Below the pieces are notes generated by a model that saw nothing but the letters and a program-made list of their open reading frames with translations, was not told the DNA's origin and did no database searches. From assembly GCA_029931535.1 (NCBI GenBank), contig JAQPZY010001448.1:992001-1056000 (forward strand): a DNA stretch of 64,000 bases. Reading direction: 5' to 3'. Position 1 is the stretch's first letter. Each line of letters begins with the position of its first letter. The stretch is from Margaritifera margaritifera (taxonomy: Eukaryota > Mollusca > Bivalvia > Unionida > Margaritiferidae). The position numbers and the translations under genes are program-made. Below are positions 24,757-37,878 of the stretch, piece after piece.

Positions 24757-26730
24757 GAAAGCAAGAAACAAGAAAGAAAGCAAAAAAAAAAAAAGTAAGT
24801 TTAAGCATTTTCTGCCATCAGTGTATAAGATCTGCATTCCACTGATTCCACATCTCTTTGACTGCATCCACCTTTAAAGTTAATTTTATCTGAGAGTACT
24901 TTTCTCCATTTTCCTCCCCGTTTCTAAATATTTACAGAGACACATCCTTTTCCTTTCGAAATCGTTTCACGAAAATGATGAGTCACCTAACTATTATATT
25001 ATTTACGATTTTGTGAAATCTTCGCGCGGTTTTTATTAAAGCACTGTGAAATCTGATCTTGATTTTCTTCGCGAATTTAACGACTTGATAACGTCTACAT
25101 TGTATCTTGTGTTTCTGCAATGCGCGTCTAGCTATGTGCGCATACTGTGTGTTTGTGAAGGCAGTTGAGTTTGATAGGTCAACATAGCTTTACGGTATAC
25201 AAATGTCATGTACAAGCCTGTTACTGTACATATCCATCAGAGTTTTATTTACGTAAATACGTTGAGGCCAACATGTCTGACTGGCTTATTGCCAAATGTA
25301 TAGCCTCTATAAATATATACTGTAAATAAATAAATAAAAAACCATACTAAATATCTTAAACATAAATATGTAGTGTCCGTTTACCTGTCCGTTGAAATAT
25401 ATGTTTTATGTCGCCTATGTAAAATGGCTCGTCGAGAGCTAGTGTTTTTATGTTTACCCAAAATACCAATCTGATTAAAATGAGATATCCAGTCCTACTT
25501 GGAGATCTGACAGACACCTATAAAAGTTCATGTTTTGGTGATCTTTAGAATTTCAGTCCACTTATTTTTTAGTAGCGTATCAGATAAAGCGTTACAAATT
25601 CGTGTTAGGGAGAGTTATCGTTAGCAACGAGATGGTCCGAATGACGGGGCAATTTCAAAACTTTTAAAAGTTGTGATTTGATTGGTGAACTACAAGGTCA
25701 ACATAACATGACCTCTTATTGATGTCAATCAGAAATCAAATGAACTTTACAAGATTAACTACTGATAAGAATCTTTTCAATCAGCAAATCGTGATATGTT
25801 TATAAAATTAGACTTCAGCAGCTTCTTTTTTAAGTTGTTAATTTATACAAGATTTTTCTTTGAATTCCTCAAATACTATGAACAAAAACATCGTAGTCCC
25901 CCGATTCAAAATTTAATTGACTGCTTTATTTTTAGGGCGCCATCTACAAGAAACGCCAATGGAAATGGTTGGTGTCAATTTAAAATATTATTGATAAAGT
26001 GTATCATACAGGTCAATACAGTCTGTAAATCCAAATCTAACGTAAACTTCCAGTGGTACAATGGTATTATAGTCCAGATAAGTGAGGCAATTGATAAAAT
26101 TGTGTTTACTAAATGACGGGTTAGCTCAAAAAATGTTTGTGAATGGACGTTAAATTGCTTATCAGTAATGCCTTTCGCGTCTTTAATTCAAAAGGCATCC
26201 TATCACTGGGAGATTTTATCAATTAGAGTATTTTCTGGGTAAAAGTTAAACGTTTTCCCTAACATTTCGATAATATCTTTTCAGTGTACCCCATTGTCGT
26301 TGCGAATTATAATCTTGGCATGTCTGGAAAACTGTGAGATATCTCCGTTGACATCTGATAGACTAATAATAGTCATCTACAACATATATAAAAAAAAACT
26401 GCGAATGGCGTGCTCCGCGACACCTGACCCCCGAAACCAGATTTCTGGTTAATAGCATGCGAGGTCATGGCAAATCCGTCCATGCATTTATGCGGGTTCA
26501 CATTTTTAAAAAAAATTTTTTGTTATCAAATCAAGATCAAAAGAACGCCTTTTGCATGAGAGGAAAAGTTTTACAAGGAGTCAAACAGAATGTGCAGCAA
26601 AAAAATTAATATGTCTGAGATTGCTAACTGTACCGACAAATGGTCGCAGTAATTAAGTTGTAAATTCCTTCGAAATTTTGGTCACATGTCAAGATAAATT
26701 ACAGTTTTATGATTTGTTGGTTGGTAGATT
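24757..26730. other. Non-coding DNA
   Basis: No repeat or exon could be supported. The open frame at 25796-26116 has AT-driven composition and no splice context. Confidence 0.5.
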
Positions 26731-26879
26731 AGTTTGTTGGTTTTTAACAACACTTTCAATACATTATTGACTATATATCATGCCGTGAATATGGGACCCG
26801 GGCTGGCCTGGACGGACACTGAACACGTGATCCGTGTATTGCGAGTCCAACGCTCTACTAACGGAGCTACCGTGGCACC
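26731..26879 (-). mobile_element. tRNA-headed SINE, family 2, short copy
   Basis: The minus-strand head ggtgccacggtagctcc, ttagtagagcgttggactcg resembles a tRNA with an A box. The B box is diverged (tgttcagtgt). The tail at the left is ttaaaaaccaacaaac. Most of the body is missing. Confidence 0.7.
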
Positions 26880-27278
26880 CTTTTATGATTTAAGTGTACG
26901 TGATAGCACTGATACTTATAATTGCATGTGACTACAATGATACCTATAACTGCACGTGATTACACTAGTATTTAATATTAAGCTACTCGTACAATATGCC
27001 ATTTATAAAGTACATCATAGACTGACCTAACCCCCCAGCAGAACAATAAAAAGCCTTTGAGCAATACAAGACAAATCCACATCGATCGATAAACTTTCGT
27101 TTATTTAAAAGAGGGGGGAGGGAGAGATTATTGATATCCACTTAGATGTACTATCATATCTACTGATAGAGTATTTAGTTGCCTACGATCGTGTTTTTTT
27201 TTTTTTTTTTTTTTTTTTTAAACAATTTTTTTTTTTATCGTTATGCCTAAATACAAAGGAGACTTATGCTTCAACAAA
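26880..27278. other. Non-coding DNA with poly-T
   Basis: A run of about 30 T at 27189-27219; otherwise nothing recognisable. Confidence 0.55.
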
Positions 27279-27520
27279 GAGCAGCAGTGCCTCAGTGGTT
27301 AGCGTGCCGGACTCGCGTTCAGAACGGTGTGGATAGAATCCTGCCCAGTGATTAGAGTGCCGGACTCGCGTTCAGAATGGTGTGTATATAATCCTGACCT
27401 GGCCAGGCCAGGTCTGTCGCCGTGATGAGTCCCTGGGCAAGGCACTTTACTCCAAATATCCTCGGCACGGTACAACCTTTCATGTGTTGACGTGTCCGTT
27501 AAACACCAACCAACCAACAA
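27279..27520 (+). mobile_element. tRNA-headed SINE, family 2, with duplicated head
   Basis: The tRNA-like segment with gtgccggactcgcgttcaga occurs twice, about 53 bp apart. The body follows (gagtccctgggcaaggcact, tcctcggcac) with the tail ccgttaaacaccaaccaacc. The repeated head gives a dimer of the promoter region. Confidence 0.85.
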
Positions 27521-28048
27521 GAATGTTTTGCAATTTTGTTATTCTAATTCCATAATCATAAGCCGAGTTTCTAGAAAACCCAAAATAAATATGAGAATTC
27601 TTTGCAATAGGTCAGAGTCAAAAATAGAATTATATATGGTTCTTGCAGATAAGATTTCGGGATTTATAAAACATCTGGAATTCTACTATTCCCAAGCACT
27701 ACTGATTTGTTCTATTTGTCACTGTTATCTACAGGGAAAATGATGAGGGCTGGCTGGTGTATCGTACACCGTATGTTTCTCCTGAAGTGTTTTGTAAACC
27801 AGCTGTCACACATCATTTCTATATTTCCATCTGACGTGATGGAATATGTTGATAGACGTCAAGCAACCGGTGCTCAAAAATAAACGACTGTTCGCCAATC
27901 GGTACGCAGTGTACGTACATGGGTGTGATTTTCAAGACGACGTACTTTTTGACTATAGATATGCAAGAGGAACAAGAAAAGGGGGAGGAAGACAAGTAAC
28001 TTTCGCCAATGTAAAAACACTGACTACTCTCCTCCCATGTTGGAAATA
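27521..28048. other. Non-coding DNA with a weak hairpin
   Basis: An imperfect inverted pair lies at about 27736-27760 and 27796-27828 (aaaatgatga against tcatttc, ctggctggt against accagct). No supported exon. Confidence 0.4.
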
Positions 28049-31000
28049 AGAGTCCATCGAACGGACTGACGCTATTCTCGCAGAAAAAATGTCCAGGAAT
28101 CCACGTCAACTCCATTTCTTCTGTCCTTTTATTCTTTTTACTGGTTACTGCTGATTACTGAAACAACTCTGATATTCTCGAGAAACGCCACCATATAAAA
28201 TTTCATAACAAAAGTAATGTTTGAGTTAACATCTTCACAATATAACTGTAAGTGCAGGACAAAATTATTTTTCATGGCCTATGACATTGGGCCTGGTATC
28301 ATAGCTAGAGTGCTGACTATCAACTTGTTTATTGGAATGCAACTAAATGCAAAGTCTGGTAAACATTCACTTGCATATGTGCAATTGGCTGTTTTTATAA
28401 GCTCAATAAAGTACAGAAATAAAAGCGATGACCTCTGAATTAATCCCAAGGTTAATTAAGTCTGTTTTTCAACTACTTCACAAAAGTGCGGATATGTTTG
28501 TGGTCAGATCTGCACTATTTTCATTCAGAACCAATTACATATTGCAAGAAAGTGTTTTTAGTGAAAATCCCATGTCAAGGCCACCATTCGCGCTCTTTAG
28601 AGGAGTGGTGACAACAAGATTGGCGTGATGGCCACTATGGTGTCATGCGGAAGGTCAGATGAACACAATTTTCATGCAGAACCAATTACATATTGCTCTA
28701 AAGGAGTAGTGGCAACAAGCTTTACGTGATGGCCACTACGGTGTTATGTTGGAGGTTGATGAGCACCACTGTCATCCAAAACCAGCTACATCTTGCAATA
28801 GTGTTTAAGTACAAGCACTATATCGAAACGACCATCCGTTCTGAAGAAGTAGTGTTTATTTCAAACACAGAATGGGCCCCTATCATGGCAAAAATGGGGT
28901 CATTTAAAAAAATAATAAAAAAAATAATGGTCGTAAAATATCCTTACTCGTTTCTTTTTTGTTCAAGAAAATTCAAACACATCTCGTTATCAACCTCCCC
29001 TTCCGCACCGGGATTTTAATTCCTCGCGCTTGAGTAACATTTTTTCTCAAGTATGAATTTTGAACATTAGAGTCTACATTTTTTCCTTCCTGTACGCTAC
29101 TTTTGAAAAAAATGCAGTAGTGTTTTTGCTGCAGATTTCATCTTCTCTTCTTTAGATTTTGTATCCATGGTTACTGACCAGTGTTTTCGATTGGTGCCCA
29201 AGCTAATCAAAATCAGTAAGACATTTTTGTCAGCCAATGAAATTCATGGTCTTATGCTTCTTTGGCAATAGGTGCACTCTATTCATTAAGCCAGCTTGGG
29301 ATGCGCTCGATTCAATCAGTCTAAAATCAACAGTAATTATCGTTTATCTTTATTTTCTGGAGTCTTTTTTAATGCGCCCTACGAGCACCATAGAGGCAAC
29401 ATGTTTGCGTCAAAGATATAAAAAAAGGGTCAATGGCGCAGCTTAAATGGAACATTGGAAGTAAAGATTTTCAGTATGACCATCAAAGCAGCCATTATGG
29501 TGGCTGGATCAGCATCATTTTCATTTAGGAAAAACTATAAATTGGAAGAAAGAAGAGCTTTCTTTTTGTTCTTTTGTTGTTGTTTTATAAAACGACAAAA
29601 CATATACTGGTATGGGGAAGCAACTGGAACGAGATTTTTTACATTTTGGGAGGTCACATCGTCATCATTTTCATTTGGGACCAACTACATATACTAGTAG
29701 CAAGAAGTACTTTACTGAAAATCCCATGTCGACACTATTTCCCCGTCGAGAGGGAGTTGCTATGATAAAATATTTCAAGATGGCCGCTACGGCACTTTTG
29801 CGGATCTGATAGTCATCATTTTATTTTAAAATGAATTTTTAATGAACTGCATATAATAAAATAAAAAAAATCAGTAAAAGAAACCTTTTCGATACAACCA
29901 TCGGTTCAGGAGGAGATGCGGTAACACGATGTTCAAGATGCCCAACCGTCGCCGCCATATTTACTATAAGATCGACACTGTTTTAATTTATGACCGACTA
30001 AATGTTGTAGGAAATATAAGAGTGAAAACCCCATGTCAATATGACAATCCGTTCAGGAGGAGTAGAGATATCAAGACCCCATTTTCATTTAGGGCCAACT
30101 AGACATCATATGATGTATTTCATTGGAAATCCTACGACCATCAGTTCAGGAGTAAGGATAACACCATTTTCAAGTGGACTGCCATGGCGACCATATTGGA
30201 TGTCATATCGGCACCATTTTCATTTAGAACCAACTAGACAGCATGTGAAGTCTTTTAGCAAAATTCCATGTTGATATGATCGTCCATTCACAAGGAGTAG
30301 CGATAACAAGATTTTCAAAATTGGGCGGTTAGATGGGCACCACCTTCATTTAGGACCAACTAGACATCATAAGAAGTCTTTTAGCAAAAAATCCCATCTC
30401 GATACCACCATCCGTTGAGAGGGAGTAGCCATAACAAGATTTTCAAGAGGGCCAACATGGAGACCCTAAGGGGCACCATTTTCATTTAGGATCAACAAGA
30501 CCTTAGGATGAATGTGTGCGTTCAGTTTCATGGCAATCCTCACAGAAGTTCTGGCGAAAACCCCACGCTATACGACTTTCCATTTCGGAGGAGTGGTAAT
30601 AACAACATCATTAAGATGACTGCCATGGTGTCAATAATGAATGTCTGATCGACGCCATTTTCATTTAGTACCAACTAGACATCATACGTAGTCTTCTGGT
30701 GAAAACCCAATGTCTATATGACTTTCCATCTACGAGGAGTAGCGAAAAGAGTTTCAAGATGGCGACTGTGGCAGCTATATTGGATATTAGATCTGCACAA
30801 TTCTTTTTGGACCAACTAGACACCATATGAAGTCTTAAGGTGAAAATCCCATGCTGATGTTATTTTCCGTTGAGGAAGATTAGCAATAACAAAATTTTCA
30901 AGATGGCTGCTGTAGTAGCCATAATGGCTGTCAGATCTGCACCATTTCATAAATCCTTCAGTGAAAACTCCATACTGATGATATGACCATCCATTCAGAT

Positions 31001-31541
31001 TTTCAATATGGCTACATTGGACGACACCATTTTTATTTAGGACTAACTAGGCATCATTAATAAGTCTTCTGCTGAAAACCCCATGCCGATATAACTTTCC
31101 GTTCAGGAGGAGTAGCGATAAAAAAGGTTTTCAAGATGACTACCGTGACGACCACATTTGAAGTCAGATTGGCGCCATTTACATTTAGAATCAATTAAAC
31201 TATATAAGAAGTCATTCAGACAAATCTCCATGATGATATGACCATCCATTCAGGTGGAGTGGCGATAACAAAATTTTCAAGATTGGATGTCAATGCGGAA
31301 CCATTTTCATTTAGTACCAACTTTGAACTCGCCATCACAAGAAGTCTTTTGGTGAAAACCCTATGTCCATATGATTTTATGTTCAGGAGAAATAGCGTTA
31401 ACAATATTTTAAAGATGGCTACTGTGGCGGCCATATTAGATGTCTGAGCAGCACCATTTTCATTTAGGACCAACTAGACCTTGGGATGAATATGGCAACA
31501 GGCCATCCCGTAAGCTCTTCTGATCTACGACCAGTAGAGCT
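28049..31541 (+). mobile_element. Pearl/Helentron-like array element, copy B (long, decayed)
   Basis: It has a left hairpin agtcca, then tggact-like, at 28050 and a right hairpin taagctcttctgatct, then gaccagtagagct, ending at 31541. It carries around 17 diverged array units. The first part is interrupted by unrelated sequence (about 28200-28435 and 28870-29440). A right-flank-like block (gatgaatgtgtgcg, then catggcaatcctc) sits internally near 30500-30545, so it is probably two elements fused or one nested in another. Confidence 0.7.
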
Positions 31542-32553
31542 AAAATGTGTAAACGTTTAGCCCTTGATTGAAATGCATGTTTTTATAGTAAGTATAACTA
31601 ACCACGGGCATAACGCATGATAGAACTTGTTAAAAGCTTCCCAATACGAAAATAATTCTACAACAAATATTGAAACTTAGCAGTACGGAGTTCCTCACAG
31701 TGGCTCCTGAAACTGCCAAAGAAAAAACAAGAACAGCAAATTTTCCCACGCTTATCGCAAACCACAAACAAATGCTCGCACGGAACGTGGTCGGCTTTGA
31801 TTACTATAGTGGATAATGAAATGTTTTCCCGCCATTTGCACAAATAAACATTTTAAATGACACTTAGTAAGCGACTTACTAAGTAAGAACGAATTCAATA
31901 GTATTTATTAGATACATATCTTCTGTGCGGCAAAAAAAGGATTTTTTCACACCCTGTCAGGAAAGGTTCAATGGAGAACAAAAGCCAAAACGAAAACAAG
32001 AAGTCCCTCATTCGAATGGAAACCTATCTATACGAATGAACGAACGTACGAACGATAGATTATAAAGATAGATGGATGGATGGAGCTAGGTTGGTTGGTA
32101 GGCGGGTGAGTAGGTAGGTAGGTAAGTGGTAGATATGTTTAAGCTATTCTGACTATAACATTTTATTTTGCTTGGGATTAAAATTACTAAAGTAATTACT
32201 TTACATTCTGACTGACATGTCTGATATATCCTCTAAATATTAAGTCCATTTTCAGACAAACTACGTGTAAGAGGGACAGAGGAATATGAAAATATCAATT
32301 TACTGAATAATATATGGATATAGGTATGTGGAGATCCGTTAAAAGTCTCTATACATTTCCATAAATATTTTGTAAAGTGATGAAATCCAGCATCTCCACT
32401 CTTCGTAACTCTGATATAGAAGTCTGTACAGTAAACAATTTCAAAAGCAATAAATACACAAAGATCGATAACCCATACTCAGATACTAAAAATAGCACTC
32501 AAAGTATTGTCCTGAACACAAAAAGTCCATTCATGTGTTAGTGAAATGAACAA
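31542..32553. other. Non-coding DNA between array elements
   Basis: It holds a perfect small hairpin at 31863-31883 (cttagtaag, cga, cttactaag) and a degenerate GGTA/GATG tetranucleotide stretch at about 32079-32130. No exon was seen. Confidence 0.6.
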
Positions 32554-34000
32554 GAGTCCCTTCAATGGACTGATGCTCTACTGGGAGAAAAGAATTTCCA
32601 GAAATTCAAGATAAGACTATTTCTGCCTTTCAACTGCGTGTTGAAACTATCTCATATTCTTCAGCGATAACAAGATTTTAAAAATAGCTCCTGTGGTGGA
32701 CATATTGGATGTCAGATTGACACCATTTTGATTTAGGACAAAGTAGACATCATTAGAAGTGTTTTGGCGAAAACCGCACGTCCTAATGATCATCCATTCA
32801 GGGGGAGTAGTGACAACAAGATTTTCACGACAACCGTCACGGCAGCCATATTGGATGCAGTACTGGCACCATTTTCAGATCAGCACCATTTTAATTTAAG
32901 ATCAACAAAACATTATAAGAAGTCTTTAAGTTAAATCCTCATGATGATATGATCATTCATTCAGGAGAAGTAGTGATAACAAGATTTTCAAGCTGGCCAC
33001 TGTGCCATCCATATTAGCCTCGAGATCAGTACCATTTTCATTTACTACCAAGTAGACATCACAAGAAGTCTTTTGGTGAAAACCCCATGTCAATATGACT
33101 TTCCGTTCAGCAGGAGTAGCGATAAAAAGATTTTCAATATGGCTGCCACGGCGGCCATACTATACGTTAGAGCAGCACCATTTCCGTTCAGGACCAAGTA
33201 GACATCATAAGAAGTCTTTTAGTCAAAACCTAATGTTCATATGATCATCCATTCAAAAGGAGTAGCGATAATATTTTCAAGATGGCTGTCGTAGCGGCCA
33301 TATTGGACCCAAGATCAGCACCATTTTCATCTAGGACTAACTAGACATTAAAGCAAATCTTTCAGTGAATATCCCATGTTGATATGACCATCCAATAATG
33401 AGTAGTAGCGATAAAAAGATTTTCAAGATGTCTGTCATGGCGGCAATATTGGATGCCAAATCGACACCATTTTCGTTTAGGCCCAAGTAGACATCATAAG
33501 AAGTCTTTTGGTGAAAATCCAATCTTGATATGACCATCCATTCATGAGGAGTAGCGATAACAAGATTTTCAAGATGGCTGCTGTGGTGGCCATACTGGAT
33601 GTCAGATCGGCACCATTTTCATTCAGAACCAAGCAAACATCATAAGAGGTCTTTTAGTGAAAACCCCATGTTGATATGACCAACCATTCAGGAGGAGTAA
33701 CGATAACATGATTTTCAAGATGGCTGCCGTGGCGGCCAGATTGGATGCTAGATCTGCACCATTTTCATTTAGGGCCAACTAGACATTATAATAAGTCCAG
33801 TGTAAACCCCATCTTGATAGGAACATCCAGCAGCAGTACCATTTTCATTTAGGACCAAGTAGACCATGGGATGAATGTACGTGTAAAAGTTTCATGGCAA
33901 TCCTTCAAGTAGTTTAGGAGGAGTAGCGATAACAAACTTGTGCTAATGGACAGACGAAAAACCATCCCATAAGCTCTTCTGGTCCATGACCAATTGAGCT
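32554..34000 (+). mobile_element. Pearl/Helentron-like array element, copy C
   Basis: Left hairpin gagtcccttcaatggact, then gatgctctactggg; about eight array units; the right flank (gggatgaatgtacgtgtaaa, tttaggaggagtagcgataa); and the end aagctcttctggtcc, then gaccaattgagct at 34000. It is complete at both ends and non-coding. Confidence 0.8.
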
Positions 34001-34093
34001 AACACACAATACACATTCCCTATGTAACAGTTTGGGTTACATACAATGAACTTTAGTCAACGATAAAGTCTGACGGTAAAGCACATGCTAAAA

Positions 34094-34099
34094 TTTATT
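34094..34099 (-). promoter_or_regulatory. Putative polyadenylation signal
   Basis: AATAAA on the minus strand, about 70 bases after the stop of the exon candidate at 34167-34349. Confidence 0.35.
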
Positions 34100-34166
34100 A
34101 CAATAACTGAACGTACATCTTTTACAGACGTCTGCTGAGCAAGGGAAGGATGCTGCAAGAAATGAA

Positions 34167-34349
34167 TTAGTCATTCTTTTCCGCTTGTAGGTGGTCCATA
34201 ACATTCCTGAACGGAATGTGTTTCTTCCAAAACGCAACATTCTCCGCAACGCCACTAGGAGGATGATTGGGAGGAGTATTAGACTCTGCAAATGGACCGT
34301 AGACAAGAGGAATCTGCGCTGAAATATGATCCGTCCTTTTCATGTGCAT
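34167..34349 (-). CDS. Candidate terminal exon or small protein
   Basis: The minus strand reads MHMKRTDHISAQIPLVYGPF, then AESNTPPNHPPSGVAENVAF, then WKKHIPFRNVMDHLQAEKND and a stop. Codon content and the mixed-residue peptide look coding and unlike the AT-driven frames around it. AATAAA follows about 70 bases after the stop. An in-frame stop lies a few codons before the first Met. The exon therefore starts either at the Met or at the acceptor formed by that TAG, which has a poor pyrimidine tract. No domain or membrane segment is recognised. It lies just past copy C and is not shown to belong to the same gene as the exon at 18307; both have their own stop and polyadenylation signal. Confidence 0.4.
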   Translation of the reverse strand: MHMKRTDHISAQIPLVYGPFAESNTPPNHPPSGVAENVAFWKKHIPFRNVMDHLQAEKND

Positions 34350-35174
34350 ATAGTCAAGCTAACTGGTTCGCACTTCTCAATATTCCAGTGTATTTCCTAA
34401 GCACAGATTATACATTTCCCAGGATATTATTCATAAGATGTGTGCGATTATTCCATACGAGTTTTGCTTTCTATAATAACAATTATCTATCCATGGGGGT
34501 GGGGGTGGGTTTCATGATCAGTCAAAGATATATCGTACACCAGATACACTGATGACTAGAAGTAAATGCACTCATTCGGATCATCCGCTGTTTGCAATAC
34601 TGATTTTTCTTTTCTTTTTGATATTTTTAGACTAAGTATTGGTTTTAAAGCTGCAGGGAAAGAGTTCAGATTAGAACTATATCGGCGGCAGTTTTCATTA
34701 TCTATTACGTCATAATCTTCAGGACTAAAGTGAAACTGGGCTCAACGTTTTAACCTAAAATTTAGATCCACTGGAAACAAACATTTTATGATGTAACTTG
34801 CTAAAATAAAAATATACTGTTCAGCTTTTAAATGCTTTTCAGCCATCAGTGAGCATTTTCAGTCTGTGTGCGCGCGCACGTTGGTGATAGCACGGGAACT
34901 TATAGGGTTTCCCAACGTTTCGACCAGGGCAAGCCCTTCGTCTGGGCAAAAAGGAAACAATTACAACAAAACAGACAATTAATGCAAAATCGAGAAAAAT
35001 ACAAAAAATATATATGATAAGACGAAAGACAAATATAACACATGTCAAATAAGAAAAAGAAACAGAACTTAGGAAAATAATATTCACAAAGAATGAACTA
35101 CACTGCCCTATCAATAAAGGGTGAAAAAATATGGAAAAAGTTCAAGAATGTTAATGAAAACAACCGTGTGTGTG

Positions 35175-35175
<1 letters not shown>
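34350..35175. other. Non-coding DNA with a possible ribozyme-like segment
   Basis: The minus strand at about 34905-34950 reads agacgaagggcttgccct followed by ggtcgaaacg. This is a short stem flanked by GACGA and CGAAAC, the order found in hammerhead ribozyme cores. A GCGCGC stretch lies near 34869. No exon. Confidence 0.35.

Positions 35176-35239
<64 letters not shown>
35176..35239. repeat. (AT)n microsatellite
   Basis: An alternating AT tract of about 64 bp, preceded by a short GT run. Confidence 0.95.
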
Positions 35240-35240
<1 letters not shown>

Positions 35241-35785
35241 TTGCTATTAAATCGTGGCTAAATAAAAACTAGAAAGATAGAGAGAGCTCATATAAGCAAG
35301 TCAAATGAGTTAGAATTGAAACCTGACGCCACTCGATGGCCGAGTTTTGACACTGCTGTAAATCTTCCTCTTTACTCTTATCAAAATTTAAATATTGGAC
35401 TAATGAAAACTTGACTAGCCAGAGTCGTAAATTCCATCTATTTGCAGAATTTAATAAACAGAGATGATACTTCATAAAATAAATCCAACGAGAGCCGTTG
35501 ACAAGAAAGTTTATACTGAAACGATAGTGGAACAACATCAAACGTAGCCTCTGTTACTAAACAGAGAATGACATGAGTTTTGAGGTTATCACTCCCCCCG
35601 CCCCCTTTCATCTGGGTGAATGCTTGTTGAAGACGCACGTGATATTTTTAACTGGCCCGATCAATTTTTACAAGTCTTGCCCAACTAAGAGTAAAATTTA
35701 AACTGCTGCAATAGTGACAGCTTAATTACGTCAAATAAAGGATGGACTAACCGACCTTTTTCCTTCAAACAAGAAAGTGGGACAG

Positions 35786-35788
<3 letters not shown>
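35240..35788. other. Non-coding DNA
   Basis: No supported gene or repeat. Confidence 0.45.
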
Positions 35789-35839
<51 letters not shown>

Positions 35840-35840
35840 A
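35789..35840. repeat. (AG)n microsatellite
   Basis: About 50 bp of AG repeat with one AAAG interruption. Confidence 0.95.
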
Positions 35841-35923
35841 GGATAACTAATGCAGCATGTTCCAAATGACGTAAACATGTCATAAATCTTAGTTTTCTTA
35901 TAAATGAATTGCATTTAAATGTA

Positions 35924-35924
<1 letters not shown>

Positions 35925-36004
<80 letters not shown>
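35925..36004. repeat. (AT)n microsatellite, about 80 bp
   Basis: An uninterrupted AT tract. Confidence 0.97.
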
Positions 36005-36008
<4 letters not shown>

Positions 36009-36748
36009 TCGAGATACTGGAGACTTTAGCGCTTCTTATCTTTTATTTAATGTCTTCTTTATCATTTAAGATAATATTTGTTTGAAACACGATGCACGGC
36101 ATGATCAGTTCTCCTCAGAGGAAGTGATTGCACGTCCTGGATGGAAGTTCTTTAACAAAAACTATCTCGGTGAATCTGTTTTATGCGGAGTAATGTTTCA
36201 TCCAATAATCTGGTATCTAGTGCTTTATGGCACATCACTTCCGACCTGTCACGCATTAGTTATGGCTGATGGCGTTTCTTTGTTTATTGCTCCTGTAACG
36301 GCATAGGTTTTTATTTACTGCTCAGACTATTGAATAAATAACAAGAAAAATTAGGGGCAAATAATTAGAGCAGTTCCAATGTTAAAAGAATTTTACGTTG
36401 AGTCTTTAAAAAAAAACTCTTTAAAAAAAAAAAAAACAACAACAACAACAACAAAACCCACTATGAATGCAATATCAGTGTACAGCAACGCCTTTGGGTG
36501 TGCAGAAAACGTTCGCAAAGGGTCTAGAATCTCAACAAGCAGACAGACAAACAATATGATGTTATGATGTTAAACGGCACATCAGCACAATCCTGGGTAC
36601 ATCGTGCTGAGTAAAAAATAAGATAGATATAATGGTCAAAGATTGCTAAAATCTGCAGAAGATAAACCCTTAAAAATAAAACCAATATTTTCTCTTACAA
36701 AATAAAATATAAAAGGTAAAGAATGTTTAAAAGGTATATAAAAAATAA
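36005..36748. other. Non-coding or weakly coding DNA
   Basis: The plus frame 36082-36306 (74 codons) has moderate GC content and contains GWKFFNKNYLGESVLCGVMF, but it has no splice signal, family motif or partner exon. It is not called a gene. Confidence 0.4.
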
Positions 36749-37878
36749 GAGTCCCTAGAAGGGACTGACGCTCTACTGGGCGAAAAGAATTTCCAGGAAA
36801 TCGAGATAAGTCCATTTCTTCCTTTTAACCAAGTCTACCATTTTGAATGATGAAAACACGTGGTTTCGCATCCTTTCATTCATTCTGCAAGATGGTGGCC
36901 AGGTAAACAATTGCTTAGAAGTACTTTGTCACATTCAGTGAATATCATATGATTTTTCATTCATCTAAGATTGTTTCGTCATGAATATTGTTCATCTAAG
37001 TACTTAAATCTTTTAGTAAATCCTCATTGTCACTGATGCTGTTAAAAATTTTATTTTATTTTTTAAAAATACTTACCCGAGTTCTGCATACAAATAAAAC
37101 GGTGGTAAATCGAGCAATGCCAATACTGTAGACAATTTTTAATTGGATCCAGTCTATTTGAGTTTTCTGGATTCATCCAAGAAGATATGCATGATGTGAA
37201 AGTAAATTCATACAGAAAGGTACTCACAGATTGTATCCACATCAAAGAACATCAAAAACAGAAGGAGTCAGAGCGGCAACATTTTCATTTTTTAGGACAA
37301 ACTAGACATTGTAAGAAGTCTTTCAGTGAAAACCCCATGTTGCTATGACCATCCGTACAGGAGTAGTAGCGATAAAAAATTTCAAGATGACTGTCATGGC
37401 GGCCATATTGGATGTCAGATCGGCACCATTTTCATCTAGGACTAACTAGACATCATAAGATGTATTTCAGTGAAAACCCCATGTTGATATGACTATCCAT
37501 TCAGGAGTAGTAGCGATAACAAGATTTGCAAGATGGCTGCCACACTGGATGTCAGATCGGCACCATTTTCATTTAGGACCAAGCAGACATCATAAGAGGT
37601 CTTTCAGTGAAAACCGCATGTTGATATGATAATCCATTCAGGAGGAGTAGTAGTAACAAGATTTCCACAGCGACCATATTGCTTGTCAGAGCAGCACAAT
37701 TTCATCTAGGACCAACTAGACCATGGGATGAATGTATGTGTAAAATTTCATGGCAATCCTCCAAGTAGTTTAGGAGGAGTAGCGATAACAAGTCAGTGCA
37801 AAAGGACGGACGGACGACGTACAGACGACAGACAACAGACCAACCATTAAGCTCTTCTGGTCTATGACCAGTAGAGCT
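36749..37878 (+). mobile_element. Pearl/Helentron-like array element, copy D
   Basis: It has an almost perfect left hairpin, gagtccctagaagggact, then gacgctctactgggcg. A segment absent from copies A and C (about 36840-37250) follows, then about four array units and the right flank with ggacggacggacgacgtac. The end is aagctcttctggtcta, tgaccagtagagct. The foreign inner segment may be a later insertion or captured host DNA. Confidence 0.8.
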
